DNA of 64,000 nucleotides from Candidatus Poribacteria bacterium. Lineage in GTDB: Bacteria > Poribacteria > WGA-4E > WGA-3G. The DNA is taken from positions 1 through 64,000 of the forward strand of contig JAPOZO010000084.1 of assembly GCA_026706025.1 (NCBI GenBank), in the 5' to 3' direction. The translations under genes were made by a program, and so were the position numbers. Under the pieces are notes generated by a model, which ran no database searches, was not told where the DNA came from, and saw only the letters and a list, made by a program, of their open reading frames with translations. Position 1 is the first letter of the stretch. Every line of letters begins with the position of its first letter. This document shows positions 43,184-53,400 of this stretch, piece by piece.

Positions 43184-43921
43184 CTAAAAATCCTTCAGAT
43201 CTCCCCATGTTGTGGAAAGCTTCGTCCCAGGCATTACTGACAATCTTCCCTTGTCTGGAATCCCTTTACCAGTGATGATAATATTATCAAATCTCGCCGT
43301 ATAACTTGTAAGGCCAAAGCCTACACCTCCTGTAAGAAAGCGATCCAAATTACCTGCTTTCTGATTAATGACTTCTCGACCACCACGCCAGAAAATGAAG
43401 TCCTGTCCAGTCTCGACGACTTTTGTGTCATTTACCCAAAAAATGAAGGCACCTCCCTTAACACTTAACTTCAGGGTATACCAAGTGTCTAGTCTCAAAG
43501 GTGGATGAGCTTCAAGGTAGAGGATGACTGTGACGAGGTCGTGGAAATCGCCGACACGACAATTTGCGTTTGATTCAGGGAACAAATCGTCACCAATCTC
43601 GCAGAACATTAGCCAAGTTTCATTGATCCGCGCTGCAATCACTAAACTGCCGCGACCATGTTTTTGAAGTGGTTTGATCCTAGCTTCGACGGTATAATTT
43701 TGCCATGTCTCGTCTCCAATCGTGAGTAAACGTGTCCATCCATCAACACTTATTGCGTGAAGTTCACGATCAATTACCTCCCAAGAGCCCGGTGCAGCAT
43801 CGTTTCGGATCAGTTCCTGCCACTCTTCTAAATCTGCGTCATCAAAGGTTTCAATAAACGTTCCTGCCAACACAGAGAACGTGAAAAAAAACAGAGCGCA
43901 TCCAACAATTGTTAATTTCAT
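43184..43921 (-). CDS. Secreted concanavalin/LamG-like (DUF1080-type) protein with C-terminal WGxLK tail
   Basis: AAAGGA precedes the ATG. The 245-residue protein has a signal peptide (MKLTIVGCALFFFTFSVLAG). A beta-sandwich domain follows: FIETFDDADLEEWQE, GSWEVIDRELHA, YTVEARIKPLQKHGRGSLVIAARI, LDTWYTLKLSVKGGAFIFWVND and GGVGFGLTSYTARFDNIIITG. This is the family-wide layout of 3-keto-disaccharide hydrolase-like/LamG domains, probably carbohydrate-binding. It ends KLSTTWGDLKDF, the same tail as three unrelated exported proteins upstream, which marks the tail as a separate module. Confidence 0.8.
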   Translation of the reverse strand: MKLTIVGCALFFFTFSVLAGTFIETFDDADLEEWQELIRNDAAPGSWEVIDRELHAISVDGWTRLLTIGDETWQNYTVEARIKPLQKHGRGSLVIAARINETWLMFCEIGDDLFPESNANCRVGDFHDLVTVILYLEAHPPLRLDTWYTLKLSVKGGAFIFWVNDTKVVETGQDFIFWRGGREVINQKAGNLDRFLTGGVGFGLTSYTARFDNIIITGKGIPDKGRLSVMPGTKLSTTWGDLKDF

Positions 43922-44006
43922 GATAATGTTCCTTTAACCAGGTTTTATTTTGTATAAAACCGTACCTACTGACTACTGATTGCCGACTGCTATTTTCAAA
44001 CCGCCT

Positions 44007-45065
44007 CTACCGTGTTTTGGGACAGATAACAGACATCCGTGCCCGCATCCCCCGCACATCTACCGTCAATTTCTGGGCAACCCTGAGAGAACGTCGCTGT
44101 TTTAGTTCATCATCAAGCAGAGCGTCTTGAGAAGTGAGTAGCACCATCCTCCCTCTCGGTTTCAGGACACGCTCATATTCTCTAAGACACTGGCGATACA
44201 GATTCGTAAGTTGCGAGACATTTCCGATTGTCTCTCCGAACGGGAGATTACAAACAATTTTATCAACAGTATTCGATCCTAACGGTAAACTCCGTGCATC
44301 CCAGTGAAAGAATTGGCGCGGCTGATGTTTCCGTCCGAAATTCGCCACGGTAGCGTCTAAAGCGTCTGCAGAGACATCGCCCCCAATTAAGTATCGATAC
44401 CGCTTGATAAGTGCCCGTTCCAAAAGGATAGTTCCGGCACCACACATCGCATCCAAAAAGACATCCTCTGGATGGGGTCGCGAAAGGCGCGCCATACTGT
44501 ATGCTAATGTCGGTTTGAGGGATGCAGGAATGTGTGCGTGTTTGTAGGGACGTTGCGCCATATCGTTTCCTGAGAGTTTGACGCTGATATACCCGTCGTC
44601 GCCATGTACCTCTGCCCAGACATCCAATGCTGAGTTTGCCGAGTTCAGATACCAGCCGCGCTTCAATAACGCTTGTTCCACGACGCGCTGGAGGTCAACG
44701 CGTCGGAAGTTACGTTTTCCTGAGAGTCGGCTTGTTACCCGAAACGGTGTTCGTTTTCGGACGCGGATCCCTACCTGCCGACAGCATTCAAACATCTCTT
44801 TGAAATTGAAGCGTGCAAGTGAACCGCTGAGTGCCGCTAACGAGCTGCGTGAACGGGTCATCTTCGGCAGCTGCTTCAAGATGAGAAAGAGATGTTCGGC
44901 TGTCCGCAGGGATAGTAATTCCCGCGGATTCCCTGTGTATTGGAAGAGGAGCCGCTGCGGTTTGCGTTCCAAGATTTTCAGATGTCCTGTGTCGCTAAAA
45001 CGTTCAGATAATTCTTCACGTGCAAGGTTTTCTAACCCCGCGCTTACGATAATGGAATAAAGCAT
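44007..45065 (-). CDS. THUMP-domain class I methyltransferase (Trm14/RlmL-like)
   Basis: The 352-residue protein begins with a ferredoxin-like/THUMP region (residues 1-165: GLENLAREELSERF, LSLRTAEHLFLIL, PFRVTSRLSGKRNFRR). A Rossmann methyltransferase domain follows, with VFLDAMCGAGTILLERAL as the SAM-binding motif and VDKIVCNLPFGETIG as the (N/D)PPF-like motif that binds the target amino group. The arrangement matches tRNA guanine-N2 (Trm14-type) or 23S rRNA G2445-type methyltransferases. The exact target RNA cannot be decided. Confidence 0.85.
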   Translation of the reverse strand: MLYSIIVSAGLENLAREELSERFSDTGHLKILERKPQRLLFQYTGNPRELLSLRTAEHLFLILKQLPKMTRSRSSLAALSGSLARFNFKEMFECCRQVGIRVRKRTPFRVTSRLSGKRNFRRVDLQRVVEQALLKRGWYLNSANSALDVWAEVHGDDGYISVKLSGNDMAQRPYKHAHIPASLKPTLAYSMARLSRPHPEDVFLDAMCGAGTILLERALIKRYRYLIGGDVSADALDATVANFGRKHQPRQFFHWDARSLPLGSNTVDKIVCNLPFGETIGNVSQLTNLYRQCLREYERVLKPRGRMVLLTSQDALLDDELKQRRSLRVAQKLTVDVRGMRARMSVICPKTR

Positions 45066-45148
45066 GATTTTCTTTCAGTGGTCAGAAGAATAGTTTTCAG
45101 ATGTCGGTTGTCAGGATTGTACGAAACCTAATAGTTAGGTTTAGAGAC

Positions 45149-47413
45149 TTACTTTGAAGGTGATTCGGGCCAGTTTAAGTGGCGGTGTAGGAAACTGAAG
45201 GTGCCATCGGAATTAATCTGATGTCCGCCATCAAAAAATTCTATCTCCGTCCTATCGGCAATGCCCAATCGGACGTAAAGCCGTCGGACGACTGCGAACT
45301 CGTGCGCGACCCACTCATCGGGTGCAACACCGTCGTCGTGTCCGCGCTCCACCATAAACGGGCGCGGCGCGATGAGACCCGCCATCTCGCCGTAGTTGAA
45401 TGTGTTCCCTAAATCAAACTCCGGCATCTCATATTCACCCGTGAACATGTAACTATACCGAGAATCATAGGTCGCATTTTTGACGATCCACTCGTTGAAA
45501 TCAGCGGAACAGATTGAGCAGGCGTACCGATCCAGCACTGCGGGAACACGCATGGCTGTCTTGCCACCGTAAGATAACCCATAAAATCCGAGTCTATCTG
45601 CATCAACGAAGGGGAGTCCCGCTAACCAATCGAGCGTCCGTTCATGTTGACGGATAATCAACGAAAAGAGCGACCATTTTATCGGGTTCGCCTTACGTTG
45701 AATGACGCGGAAGGCATCTTGACCGATGTAAGGATTCTGTGGTGCGTAGGTAATAAATCCCCTATCTGCTAGCTGTGCAGCGTAGGAATGATAGACAGAT
45801 TCTATCTTCGGATCGGCGGTATCCTGTGGTCTCCCTTCTAAACCGTGTTGACAGACAACAACGGGACGTTGTTCACCGGGCTGCAGATCATTTGGCAGGA
45901 GTAAGATGCCGTAAGCGAAAACGCCTTCCCAGACATCAAGGACGACTTCATAGCCTTTCCAACGGGGTTCGTCATAAATGAGCCGAGTTCTTGGATTGGC
46001 AGGAACATCAGGAGAGGGACATCTACCGATAACATCGTCCCAGAAATAGGTTTTGGCATCCTTACATGTCTCCTCCCACCGTTCGATCGAAGCGGTATCG
46101 GTCTTCTCCCAGAAGAACTGTTGCCGCCGCGACGCTGCTTCCCGCAAAAAGCGTTGTGTCAGATTTACGAGTTGCATAAACTGCCGCTTTTGCCGTGCTT
46201 CATAGTCAAAATCGTCAACTGTTCTTGAAGCAGTAGCGTGGTATCCGTCAATATATCCATTTTCAACACCCAGTCCGGTGAGAAACGCGGTTAACGTTTC
46301 TTGAGAACCCGGCAATCCATCCTCGATAGAAACGAGGTGTAGGGCATCTTCACTACCGAGTTGCTGATAAAAGTCGCGTGCGCGGCTAAACTCTGCCTTG
46401 GCGGAGTCTACTGGTGGCGAGACGAGTTGTCCGGGTGCAGCACCGCCGCGACCCTCCCGAAGTGGCGACGGTCCAGCGACTTCAGGACCACGACTCGCTT
46501 CAATCATCAGTGGACGTGGTGCGATGAGACTTGCGATTTCGGCATCGCCAAATTCGTGTAGCAGCCCCCATACATTCCGGTAAATCGGTTCTCTCCATAC
46601 GTCTTGTCGCGATTGGAAATATCCGCTGACAGTCGTCGCCTGAATTCGTGTATCAACCGCTGCACTGTAGAGGGCAATCAGTCCGCCTTCACCATAACCG
46701 ATAACACCAATCGGCACGTCGGAGAGGGACATCCAGTCAACTAACGATAGCACCTTCTGCACCTCATATCCGATGATATGTCTTCCGAGTTGATACGCCA
46801 TCCGATAGATGAACTCGCGGTGGGGTTGATTCGTTTTCGCATCAATGGTTGGGTTAACGGAATAGGTATCGTCACGGTTGATAAGCAGCGGGACAACGAC
46901 ACGGCACCCCGCCTTTGCCAAACGTCTCGCAAACTGGGCATTTGTAGGTAACTCGTCTGTTACACCGGCTACCATCTCCGGTGTCCAGTCGGCATCGGGG
47001 AGCGCGACGACCTGCGCGATCATCGGGACATTGTGCTTCGGTTCCAAGAGCATCCCTTCACCGTCTACCTCGTCAAACACCCGCCAACGGACGCGGGATA
47101 CGGTGTAGTTCTCATCTGCTGTGATCTGTGTGTCATCTTTTGTCGTGGCGACGTAACTCAGTGCCTCAATCGGCAGCCGTTCATCAAGACACCCGATCTG
47201 TTTTCTAAACCGTTCCCGATTCGGTTCCACAGATTCAGCGTAAGCATCATGAGAACTATAGTCGCGATGCCACAACGTCTCCCGTTTTTCAAGGGAATTC
47301 GCTACCGCGTTAGTAACATAACCGTCAAGCACCTCAACCATCTGTGCGGCGAGGTCCCCTTCCGCTGTTAACGGGTTCGTTCCGTGTAATGTCTGTGCAG
47401 TGTTGTTTGACAT
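45149..47413 (-). CDS. Two-lobed alpha/beta-hydrolase (acetyl xylan esterase/dienelactone-hydrolase type)
   Basis: AAAGGAG precedes the ATG. The 754-residue protein has two alpha/beta-hydrolase-like lobes. The N-terminal lobe has VIGYGEGGLIALYSA, where the nucleophile position of GxSxG is a glycine, so it is probably inactive. The C-terminal lobe has an intact nucleophile elbow, GFYGLSYGGKTAM (near residue 609), with a later DDGVAPDEWVAHE acid region and HQIN histidine. It is likely an esterase on acetylated sugars or similar. No signal peptide is seen. Confidence 0.8.
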   Translation of the reverse strand: MSNNTAQTLHGTNPLTAEGDLAAQMVEVLDGYVTNAVANSLEKRETLWHRDYSSHDAYAESVEPNRERFRKQIGCLDERLPIEALSYVATTKDDTQITADENYTVSRVRWRVFDEVDGEGMLLEPKHNVPMIAQVVALPDADWTPEMVAGVTDELPTNAQFARRLAKAGCRVVVPLLINRDDTYSVNPTIDAKTNQPHREFIYRMAYQLGRHIIGYEVQKVLSLVDWMSLSDVPIGVIGYGEGGLIALYSAAVDTRIQATTVSGYFQSRQDVWREPIYRNVWGLLHEFGDAEIASLIAPRPLMIEASRGPEVAGPSPLREGRGGAAPGQLVSPPVDSAKAEFSRARDFYQQLGSEDALHLVSIEDGLPGSQETLTAFLTGLGVENGYIDGYHATASRTVDDFDYEARQKRQFMQLVNLTQRFLREAASRRQQFFWEKTDTASIERWEETCKDAKTYFWDDVIGRCPSPDVPANPRTRLIYDEPRWKGYEVVLDVWEGVFAYGILLLPNDLQPGEQRPVVVCQHGLEGRPQDTADPKIESVYHSYAAQLADRGFITYAPQNPYIGQDAFRVIQRKANPIKWSLFSLIIRQHERTLDWLAGLPFVDADRLGFYGLSYGGKTAMRVPAVLDRYACSICSADFNEWIVKNATYDSRYSYMFTGEYEMPEFDLGNTFNYGEMAGLIAPRPFMVERGHDDGVAPDEWVAHEFAVVRRLYVRLGIADRTEIEFFDGGHQINSDGTFSFLHRHLNWPESPSK

Positions 47414-47485
47414 GCGAACTCCTTTGAGGGTTAGTCATCAGCCATTGGCTATCAGCAATCAGTTATAAGTATTCCGTTATTATTT

Positions 47486-48673
47486 TCAAATAACGCCGTC
47501 TTGTTTTAACTTTGCCACTTCGTCTGGAGACATTTTCAGTACGCCGGTCAGTATCTCGGTTGTGTGTTCGCCGAGACTCGGTGCAGGTGCCTCCACGTGT
47601 CCGGGGGTTTCCGATAACTTGATCGGCACACCCGGAACTTCAACTTTACCGGTAATCTGATGCGCGACACGGGCAATCATCTCTCTCGCTTGTACCTGTG
47701 GATGGCTCACCACTTTGTCCATTGTATTGATAGGCCCGCACGGCACACCAATTTGTCCAAGGGCATCGATCCAGTCGTCGGTTACCCGTTGGGACATAAT
47801 GTCCGAAAGTATCGGGAACAATTCCGCATGATTTTCCGTCCGATCAGCGTTTGTTTGGAAACGTTCATCCGAAATGAGATCCTGCCGATTGACATGCTCA
47901 CAGAATTTTGCCCAGAGGGTATCGTTTCCGAGTGCGATGATAACGTGTCCATCCGCAGATGCGAACGCCTCAAACGGTGTAATGGCGGGGTGTCTCGCAC
48001 CGAGTGGTTTCGGTGCCTCGCCTGTGGCGAAATAGCGGACAACAGCGTTTTCCAAGACAGCGACGAGGCTATCTAACATCGCGACATCTACAAACTGTCC
48101 CCTTCCTGTTTGGTTGCGGTGGTGTAGTGCCGAGAGAACACCGATTGTCGTGAAGAGGGCTGCGGTGATGTCGCTGATAGAGGTGCCGACGCGTACCGGC
48201 GGTCCTTCCGGTTCACCCGTGATGCTGATGATGCCGCCCATGCCTTGAATGATCATGTCGTAAGCACCCTGTTGTGCATAGGGGCCGGTTTGTCCGAAAC
48301 CTGAACACGCGGCGTAGATGAGCGAAGGATGCTCAGTTCTCAGCGTGTCGTAATCCAACCCCAATTTTTCCATCGTTCCGGGTCGGAAATTCTCCACGAC
48401 AATATCGGTGTGTGCTAACAACTGCTTGAATATGGCTTGTCCACGTTCGGTTTTAAGGTTGAGTGTGATGCTCCGTTTACCGCGATTCACGCTCATGAAA
48501 TAGAGACTGAACCCGTTTTTGAAGGGACCGAAGTTCCGAGATTCGTCCCCTATGCTGGGTTGTTCAATCTTGATTACCTCTGCGCCGAGGTCGCCGAGTA
48601 GCATTGTTGCGTAGGGACCGGCGAGGACGCGTGTCAAATCTAAGACCTTTATGCCGTCCAGTGGACCTGGCAT
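47486..48673 (-). CDS. CaiB/BaiF-type (class III) CoA transferase
   Basis: The ATG at 48673 follows GGAGAAACGATA; an upstream in-frame start lacks a site. The 395-residue protein begins GPLDGIKVLDLTRVLAGPYA, the family signature, and has GRGQFVDVAMLDS and the catalytic aspartate in AYDMIIQGMGG. These enzymes move CoA between carboxylic acids. The substrate is not deducible from context, because the neighbours are purC and the esterase. Confidence 0.93.
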   Translation of the reverse strand: MPGPLDGIKVLDLTRVLAGPYATMLLGDLGAEVIKIEQPSIGDESRNFGPFKNGFSLYFMSVNRGKRSITLNLKTERGQAIFKQLLAHTDIVVENFRPGTMEKLGLDYDTLRTEHPSLIYAACSGFGQTGPYAQQGAYDMIIQGMGGIISITGEPEGPPVRVGTSISDITAALFTTIGVLSALHHRNQTGRGQFVDVAMLDSLVAVLENAVVRYFATGEAPKPLGARHPAITPFEAFASADGHVIIALGNDTLWAKFCEHVNRQDLISDERFQTNADRTENHAELFPILSDIMSQRVTDDWIDALGQIGVPCGPINTMDKVVSHPQVQAREMIARVAHQITGKVEVPGVPIKLSETPGHVEAPAPSLGEHTTEILTGVLKMSPDEVAKLKQDGVI

Positions 48674-48727
48674 TATCGTTTCTCCTGTATGGTTCAGCAG
48701 GTGCAATTAAATGACGCTTGAATAAAG

Positions 48728-48838
48728 GGTCGTGAACGCAGCTCGCTTCTACAGAATCGTTCAGGTAAGAGGTCGCGAGCGCAGCTCGCTCCGACAGAAT
48801 AACTTGCTGAAAGGATCGCGAGCGCAGCTCGCTCCTAC
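48728..48838. repeat. Three direct copies of a palindromic GTCGCGAGCGCAGCTCGCTCC repeat
   Basis: Copies lie at 48728-48752, 48771-48795 and 48814-48838, 18 bases apart. Each has the core GAGCGCAGCTCGCTC, which folds as GAGCG/CGCTC. The last copy abuts the stop codon of purC. Related copies are at 7436 and 17117. A terminator or mRNA-stabilising role is possible. Confidence 0.7.
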
Positions 48839-49732
48839 CTATAATTCTTCGCCAACGATGAGGCGGTATGCCTCTCGATATTTCTCGCTTGTCTTGGAGA
48901 TAACATCCTCCGGTAGCTCAGGCGCGGGGGGTTCCTTGTTCCAACCGATTTCGGAGAGGTAGTCCCTAACGAACTGCTTATCGAAACTCTGCTGCGGCTT
49001 GCCGGGTTCGTAGAGATCCGCGGGCCAGAAACGGGAGGAGTCCGGCGTGAAGACTTCATCAATGACAATCAGTTTTCCATCGTGTTGCCCGAATTCAAAT
49101 TTGGTGTCACAGAGGATAATCCCGGCGTTTTCGGCGTGTTGACTCGCGGCTTCAAAGAGTGCAAAACTGGCCTGAATCAATTGATCCGTTAGTTCGCTGC
49201 CGACTTCGTTACGCATCTCATCAATGGAGATCGGTTCGTCATGCTCGCCTTGTTCCGCTTTGGTTGTCGGTGTGAACAGGAGTTCAGGGAGCCGATCGGA
49301 TTCGCGCAGTCCATCCGGCAGTTTTTGACCACAGATTTCGCCTGTTTTCTGATACGAGGACCAACCGGAACCGGCGAGATACCCACGGACGACGCATTCA
49401 ACATCAACGCGATCGGCTTTTCGGACAAGCATGGAGCGTCCCTTTAGCAGCTCCGCATCAGGCTGCAACGCATCGGGATAATCTTCAACTTCTGTCGTAA
49501 TCAGATGATTATCAGCGACGGAGCCGGTGTAGTTGAACCAGAATGTGGACAGACCGGTTAGGACCTTCCCTTTATCAGGGATACCGTTCGGCAAAACGAC
49601 ATCAAAGGCGGATATCCGATCGGTGGAGACGATCAAGAGTTCATCGCCGAGGTCATAAAGGTCGCGTACCTTACCGCTGTGGGCAGGGGTTAAATTGGTT
49701 AATTTTGTAGATGTTATAACGTTTTGAGACAT
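48839..49732 (-). CDS. purC: Phosphoribosylaminoimidazolesuccinocarboxamide synthase
   Basis: SAICAR synthetase of purine biosynthesis: couples CAIR and aspartate with ATP. The 297-residue protein has GKVRDLYDLGDELLIVSTDRISAFD, NGIPDKGKVLTGLSTFWF, VRGYLAGSGW and the C-terminal DEVFTPDSSRFWP block, all diagnostic. AAAGGAG precedes the ATG. It is the longer single-domain type found in many bacteria. Confidence 0.96.
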   Translation of the reverse strand: MSQNVITSTKLTNLTPAHSGKVRDLYDLGDELLIVSTDRISAFDVVLPNGIPDKGKVLTGLSTFWFNYTGSVADNHLITTEVEDYPDALQPDAELLKGRSMLVRKADRVDVECVVRGYLAGSGWSSYQKTGEICGQKLPDGLRESDRLPELLFTPTTKAEQGEHDEPISIDEMRNEVGSELTDQLIQASFALFEAASQHAENAGIILCDTKFEFGQHDGKLIVIDEVFTPDSSRFWPADLYEPGKPQQSFDKQFVRDYLSEIGWNKEPPAPELPEDVISKTSEKYREAYRLIVGEEL

Positions 49733-49780
49733 ATTTTTCTCCTTTAGTAGCCGTCAGCCATCAGCCGTCGGCTGTCAATT

Positions 49781-50383
49781 TTATTCCGCCAGTAGGTCTT
49801 GTAAGACAACAGCAGTTTTATGGGTTGTATCAATTTGAAGTGCCTTATTAATCTCCACCGCTGCGGATTGATGTTCGCCGAGATAGAAGTAACATGACGC
49901 TTTCAAGGCGTAGAGGTCGGCTTTGGAATCGTAGTCGTGCCGAAAAAGGTATTGTGCATCTGCTTGGAGCGCGTTATCAATCGCACGGATAGCAGACCTG
50001 AAATCGTTCGTCTCTTTGTTCCGTAAATAGAGAAGATTTGCCAGCCCAACCCACGCATCCGCATTTGCGGCATCGAGTTGCACAGCGTTCTGGAATGCTT
50101 CCTGTGCTAAAAGTGGATTCAGCGACAAGCTGAGATGGCTCCACCCGATCCCGTTATGTGCATCGGCAAGATTTTCATCGAAATTGACTGCGCGCTCAAA
50201 ACTGAGCAGTGCCTGTGCATAGTTGCCCGACTTGTAGAGACTCCACCCCCGTTCCGTGTAATTGACCGCGCTTGGTGTATTTGGGTCAGAATCACTGGAA
50301 CAACCGCTCAGTATCAGGAAGCAGAGCGTGAGTATAACTGCACGGACGATATAAGGTGTAGTTTTGAACCTAACAGGATGCAT
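49781..50383 (-). CDS. TPR lipoprotein
   Basis: The ATG at 50383 was chosen because it opens a lipoprotein signal (AVILTLCFLILSGC), follows GGGGAA and avoids overlap with the upstream permease gene. The 200-residue protein carries about three tetratricopeptide repeats (RGWSLYKSGNYAQALLSFERA, AFQNAVQLDAANADAWVGLAN and similar). It likely acts as an outer-membrane or periplasmic scaffold. Placed just after the MacB/FtsX-type exporter, it may work with it, but that is inference. Confidence 0.78.
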   Translation of the reverse strand: MHPVRFKTTPYIVRAVILTLCFLILSGCSSDSDPNTPSAVNYTERGWSLYKSGNYAQALLSFERAVNFDENLADAHNGIGWSHLSLSLNPLLAQEAFQNAVQLDAANADAWVGLANLLYLRNKETNDFRSAIRAIDNALQADAQYLFRHDYDSKADLYALKASCYFYLGEHQSAAVEINKALQIDTTHKTAVVLQDLLAE

Positions 50384-50466
50384 AGCGTGTTTCCCCAGAC
50401 AGCGCAGACTTCTCACTCCGCAAACAGAAGTTTCAAGGCGGTATAGTTGGAAAGTGTGCCGCTGCA

Positions 50467-53400
50467 TTATTCGGATTTGAGTGTGCTCAGAAGTGGACTT
50501 CGGAGTGCAACAGCAACAGCAATTGCATTTGCAATTATACCGAAACCGAAGATGAAAAGCAAGGTAATTGTGAGGGATACCCATGGAAAAGAAGGAAAAT
50601 GTCCTTGGGAACCCAGAATCGCCACGAGTCCAGCGACAATTCCGATCAGCATCCCGACGGCGAGCAGGAAGCAGCTTTCAAGGAACAGCATTCGCGAGAG
50701 CAGCTGCCGACGGAACCCGAAAGCGCGTAAGGTTGCCAATTCGCCACGACGCTCAATGATATTTCTAAAGAATACCAGTGCCAACCCGAAAGTGCCGAGT
50801 AGCACGCCTAAACCGCCGAGGCTTTGGAAAGTGGAGATATAGGTGTTTTCAACAGCGCGATAACTTTCTAATCGCGCGGATGCCGATGTAAGGTCAAAAC
50901 CATAATCGGCCAATGTTTCCTCTAAGACGTGTGCGGTCTCTTCTCGCAGTGCTTGCGGTGTTTTGATGAGGAAAAACTGATACCCACTTTGGCTTGGGAA
51001 GTATTTCGTGAAGTTAGACGCAGAGATAATCAATTGGCTCTGAAAAAGGCTGTTTTTAAGTGTCACAAGTTCAAGACTGAGTGGTTTTCCGAATTCATCT
51101 TGAATCAGAAAATCGTCCTTGGGGTTATGGTGTAAAATCCAACGGAGCGAGTTTTCATCACCGATAGCGATGGCTTTACCATCTACAGGTTGTCCTTCCC
51201 ATAAGTTGCTCCAAGGGAGTTCGTCAAGCATGGTATTCGATGCCCCCAAAATTTGCGGTTTCTGAGGTTGGTAGAGATTCAGGCAGCTGGCATCTTCACC
51301 TGGAAGGGCGCGAAACGGGAATATTTCGGATTCACTGAGCAGCTCGGATGCTTTTTCAGAAAAACCGAGTTCAAATTTGCCATCGGGTGTATTGAGACTG
51401 TGGTGTAATGGGATCGCGGACTCGGCGACAAAAGCATATGCTGTCTCCGGTGGCGCATCGTGCCGATTCGCACCGACTGCGACAACGATACAACACGCTA
51501 AACTTATTGTTTTAATGCAGGTGGTGCTTCGCCCAGGTTGGCGTGCCGCGTTTTTGAGAGCAAATCGCAACCTGTTAAACCGCTTTGGGGCCCTCTGCGA
51601 TTTTAGCCACCGACCGAAGGCATCCCACCCCATACCGATAATGGCCAAAGTTAATAATAAAAAATCAAGGATGGGGTCTGTAATCCAAGTGCCAAAGGTA
51701 TCAATAAACCATTTATCAAAGATAACGAAAAAGGCAAGTAAAACGGCTACAAGCGTAGTTCCAATCTTCTTTAAGATTGACATCCTTTTAGAGAATTCCG
51801 TCTGTTTGGTTTGCTGTGTGAGCGTTATTTCGGCAAAATCGGTTTCACCAGCGAGGAGTGCTGTTGTAGAAGTCTCACCCAATTGTTGAACAGTTATACG
51901 GATAGAGATCATCACAACAGCCAGCGCGATGAGTACGCCACTCAGCAGGCTTATCGGCTTGACGTGAAGTTCCATAAACGGCGTGCCGATGGCAGGCAGC
52001 CACCACGTCTGTAGTCCGAATATCATGAGTTCGGCATAGCCCACAGCGAGCAGGCATCCCAACAGACTCCCGATCCCCGCGACGGTCGCGCCCTCGTAAA
52101 GGAAACGGCGACGAATTTTGGCGAGTGGATAACCGACAGCCTGTAGGATACCAATCTCACGCGACCGCTGCTCGACACCGACGCGGAAAAGCATCGCGAC
52201 CAACAGAGCAACAGCGATAATAATAAAACCGCTTAGACTGCCAAACAGCATCCCAAAGTCTGTAGCACCCGCAGCGGCTTGAAGTCCGTCTGCTTGTAGC
52301 GATAAGAATTGAAAGCCAACTTGTTCGGGTTGAATCTTTTTCAGGAATTCGGTTTCAAAGTGCGTACGTGTCGCCTGAATATCTGCGCCGGGTGCGTTGC
52401 CCATCCGAATAGTGGTAAGATCACCGAATCGGTTTTTCCAGAGTCGTTCGCCGATCTCCAACGGGATAAATGCTTTTGGCGTTGCGCCGTATTCATCCCA
52501 ATATGTCTCATCCTTGTCTCGCACCAAGGTGTAATCAATTGGGAAAGGGGATTTCCACTCGGACATATCATCGGTATCGTGGATGCCCGGAAATTCAGGG
52601 ATGATGTTCCTATCAGCAGCAATACCCTCAATTGGAATAATAGTTTTTAAAAAAAAGAGTGCCGTTTCAGTGATATACTCTTCCTCAACACCAACAGTGT
52701 AGAAGGTGATGCTGATTTCATCGCCGACTTTCACCCCTAAGTCCGCTGCTGTCCATGTATTGAGCGTAATTTCGCCGGGTTTGCCACGAGCAGGCGTTGC
52801 ATTTAATGCCTTTTTAATTTCCGCTAACGCCTCTTTAATTTCCGCCACTCGTTGCTTATATTCCGGTGTATTGCCGAGTCTCTGTTTCGTGTTTTTTAAA
52901 TTACTGACTTCTTTTTCTAAGCTGCTAATTTCCGCCTCAAGTTTTTTGCGCTTTTCAAGTTTTTCTGATTCTAACCGTTTGCGTCCTTGATTGTCCGCTT
53001 CTTCGTACGCGAGGCGGTCCGCCTCGGTAGTATACCTGTTAAGAAGTTCCGAAAAAGCCCCCACATCCGTCGGGAGTGCCACGATTGTAGAGTAAGGGAT
53101 AACCTTATCGTTAGCACTTATTGTATTTGCGAGGTAGGTGAGTGTAGGTAAGGTCGGGATACGATTTTCAGTGGCAACCGTTCGCGCGGTTTCGGACAGC
53201 ACTGGCTTGAGAAGATACTGCTGACTTTGGAGATCGAAGTGGTTCTCATGCATCTTAGTACGTAACCCGAGACTTTCAAAGGTTAACGATAGATCCGCTG
53301 CCGAAATTGCATCCGTATCCGCAGTAAATAAGGCATTCACTTTGCCCCCCTGTCCGAGTGCTTTTTGGAGAACAGGGAGTGCTATGAAAGCGTTGAATGG

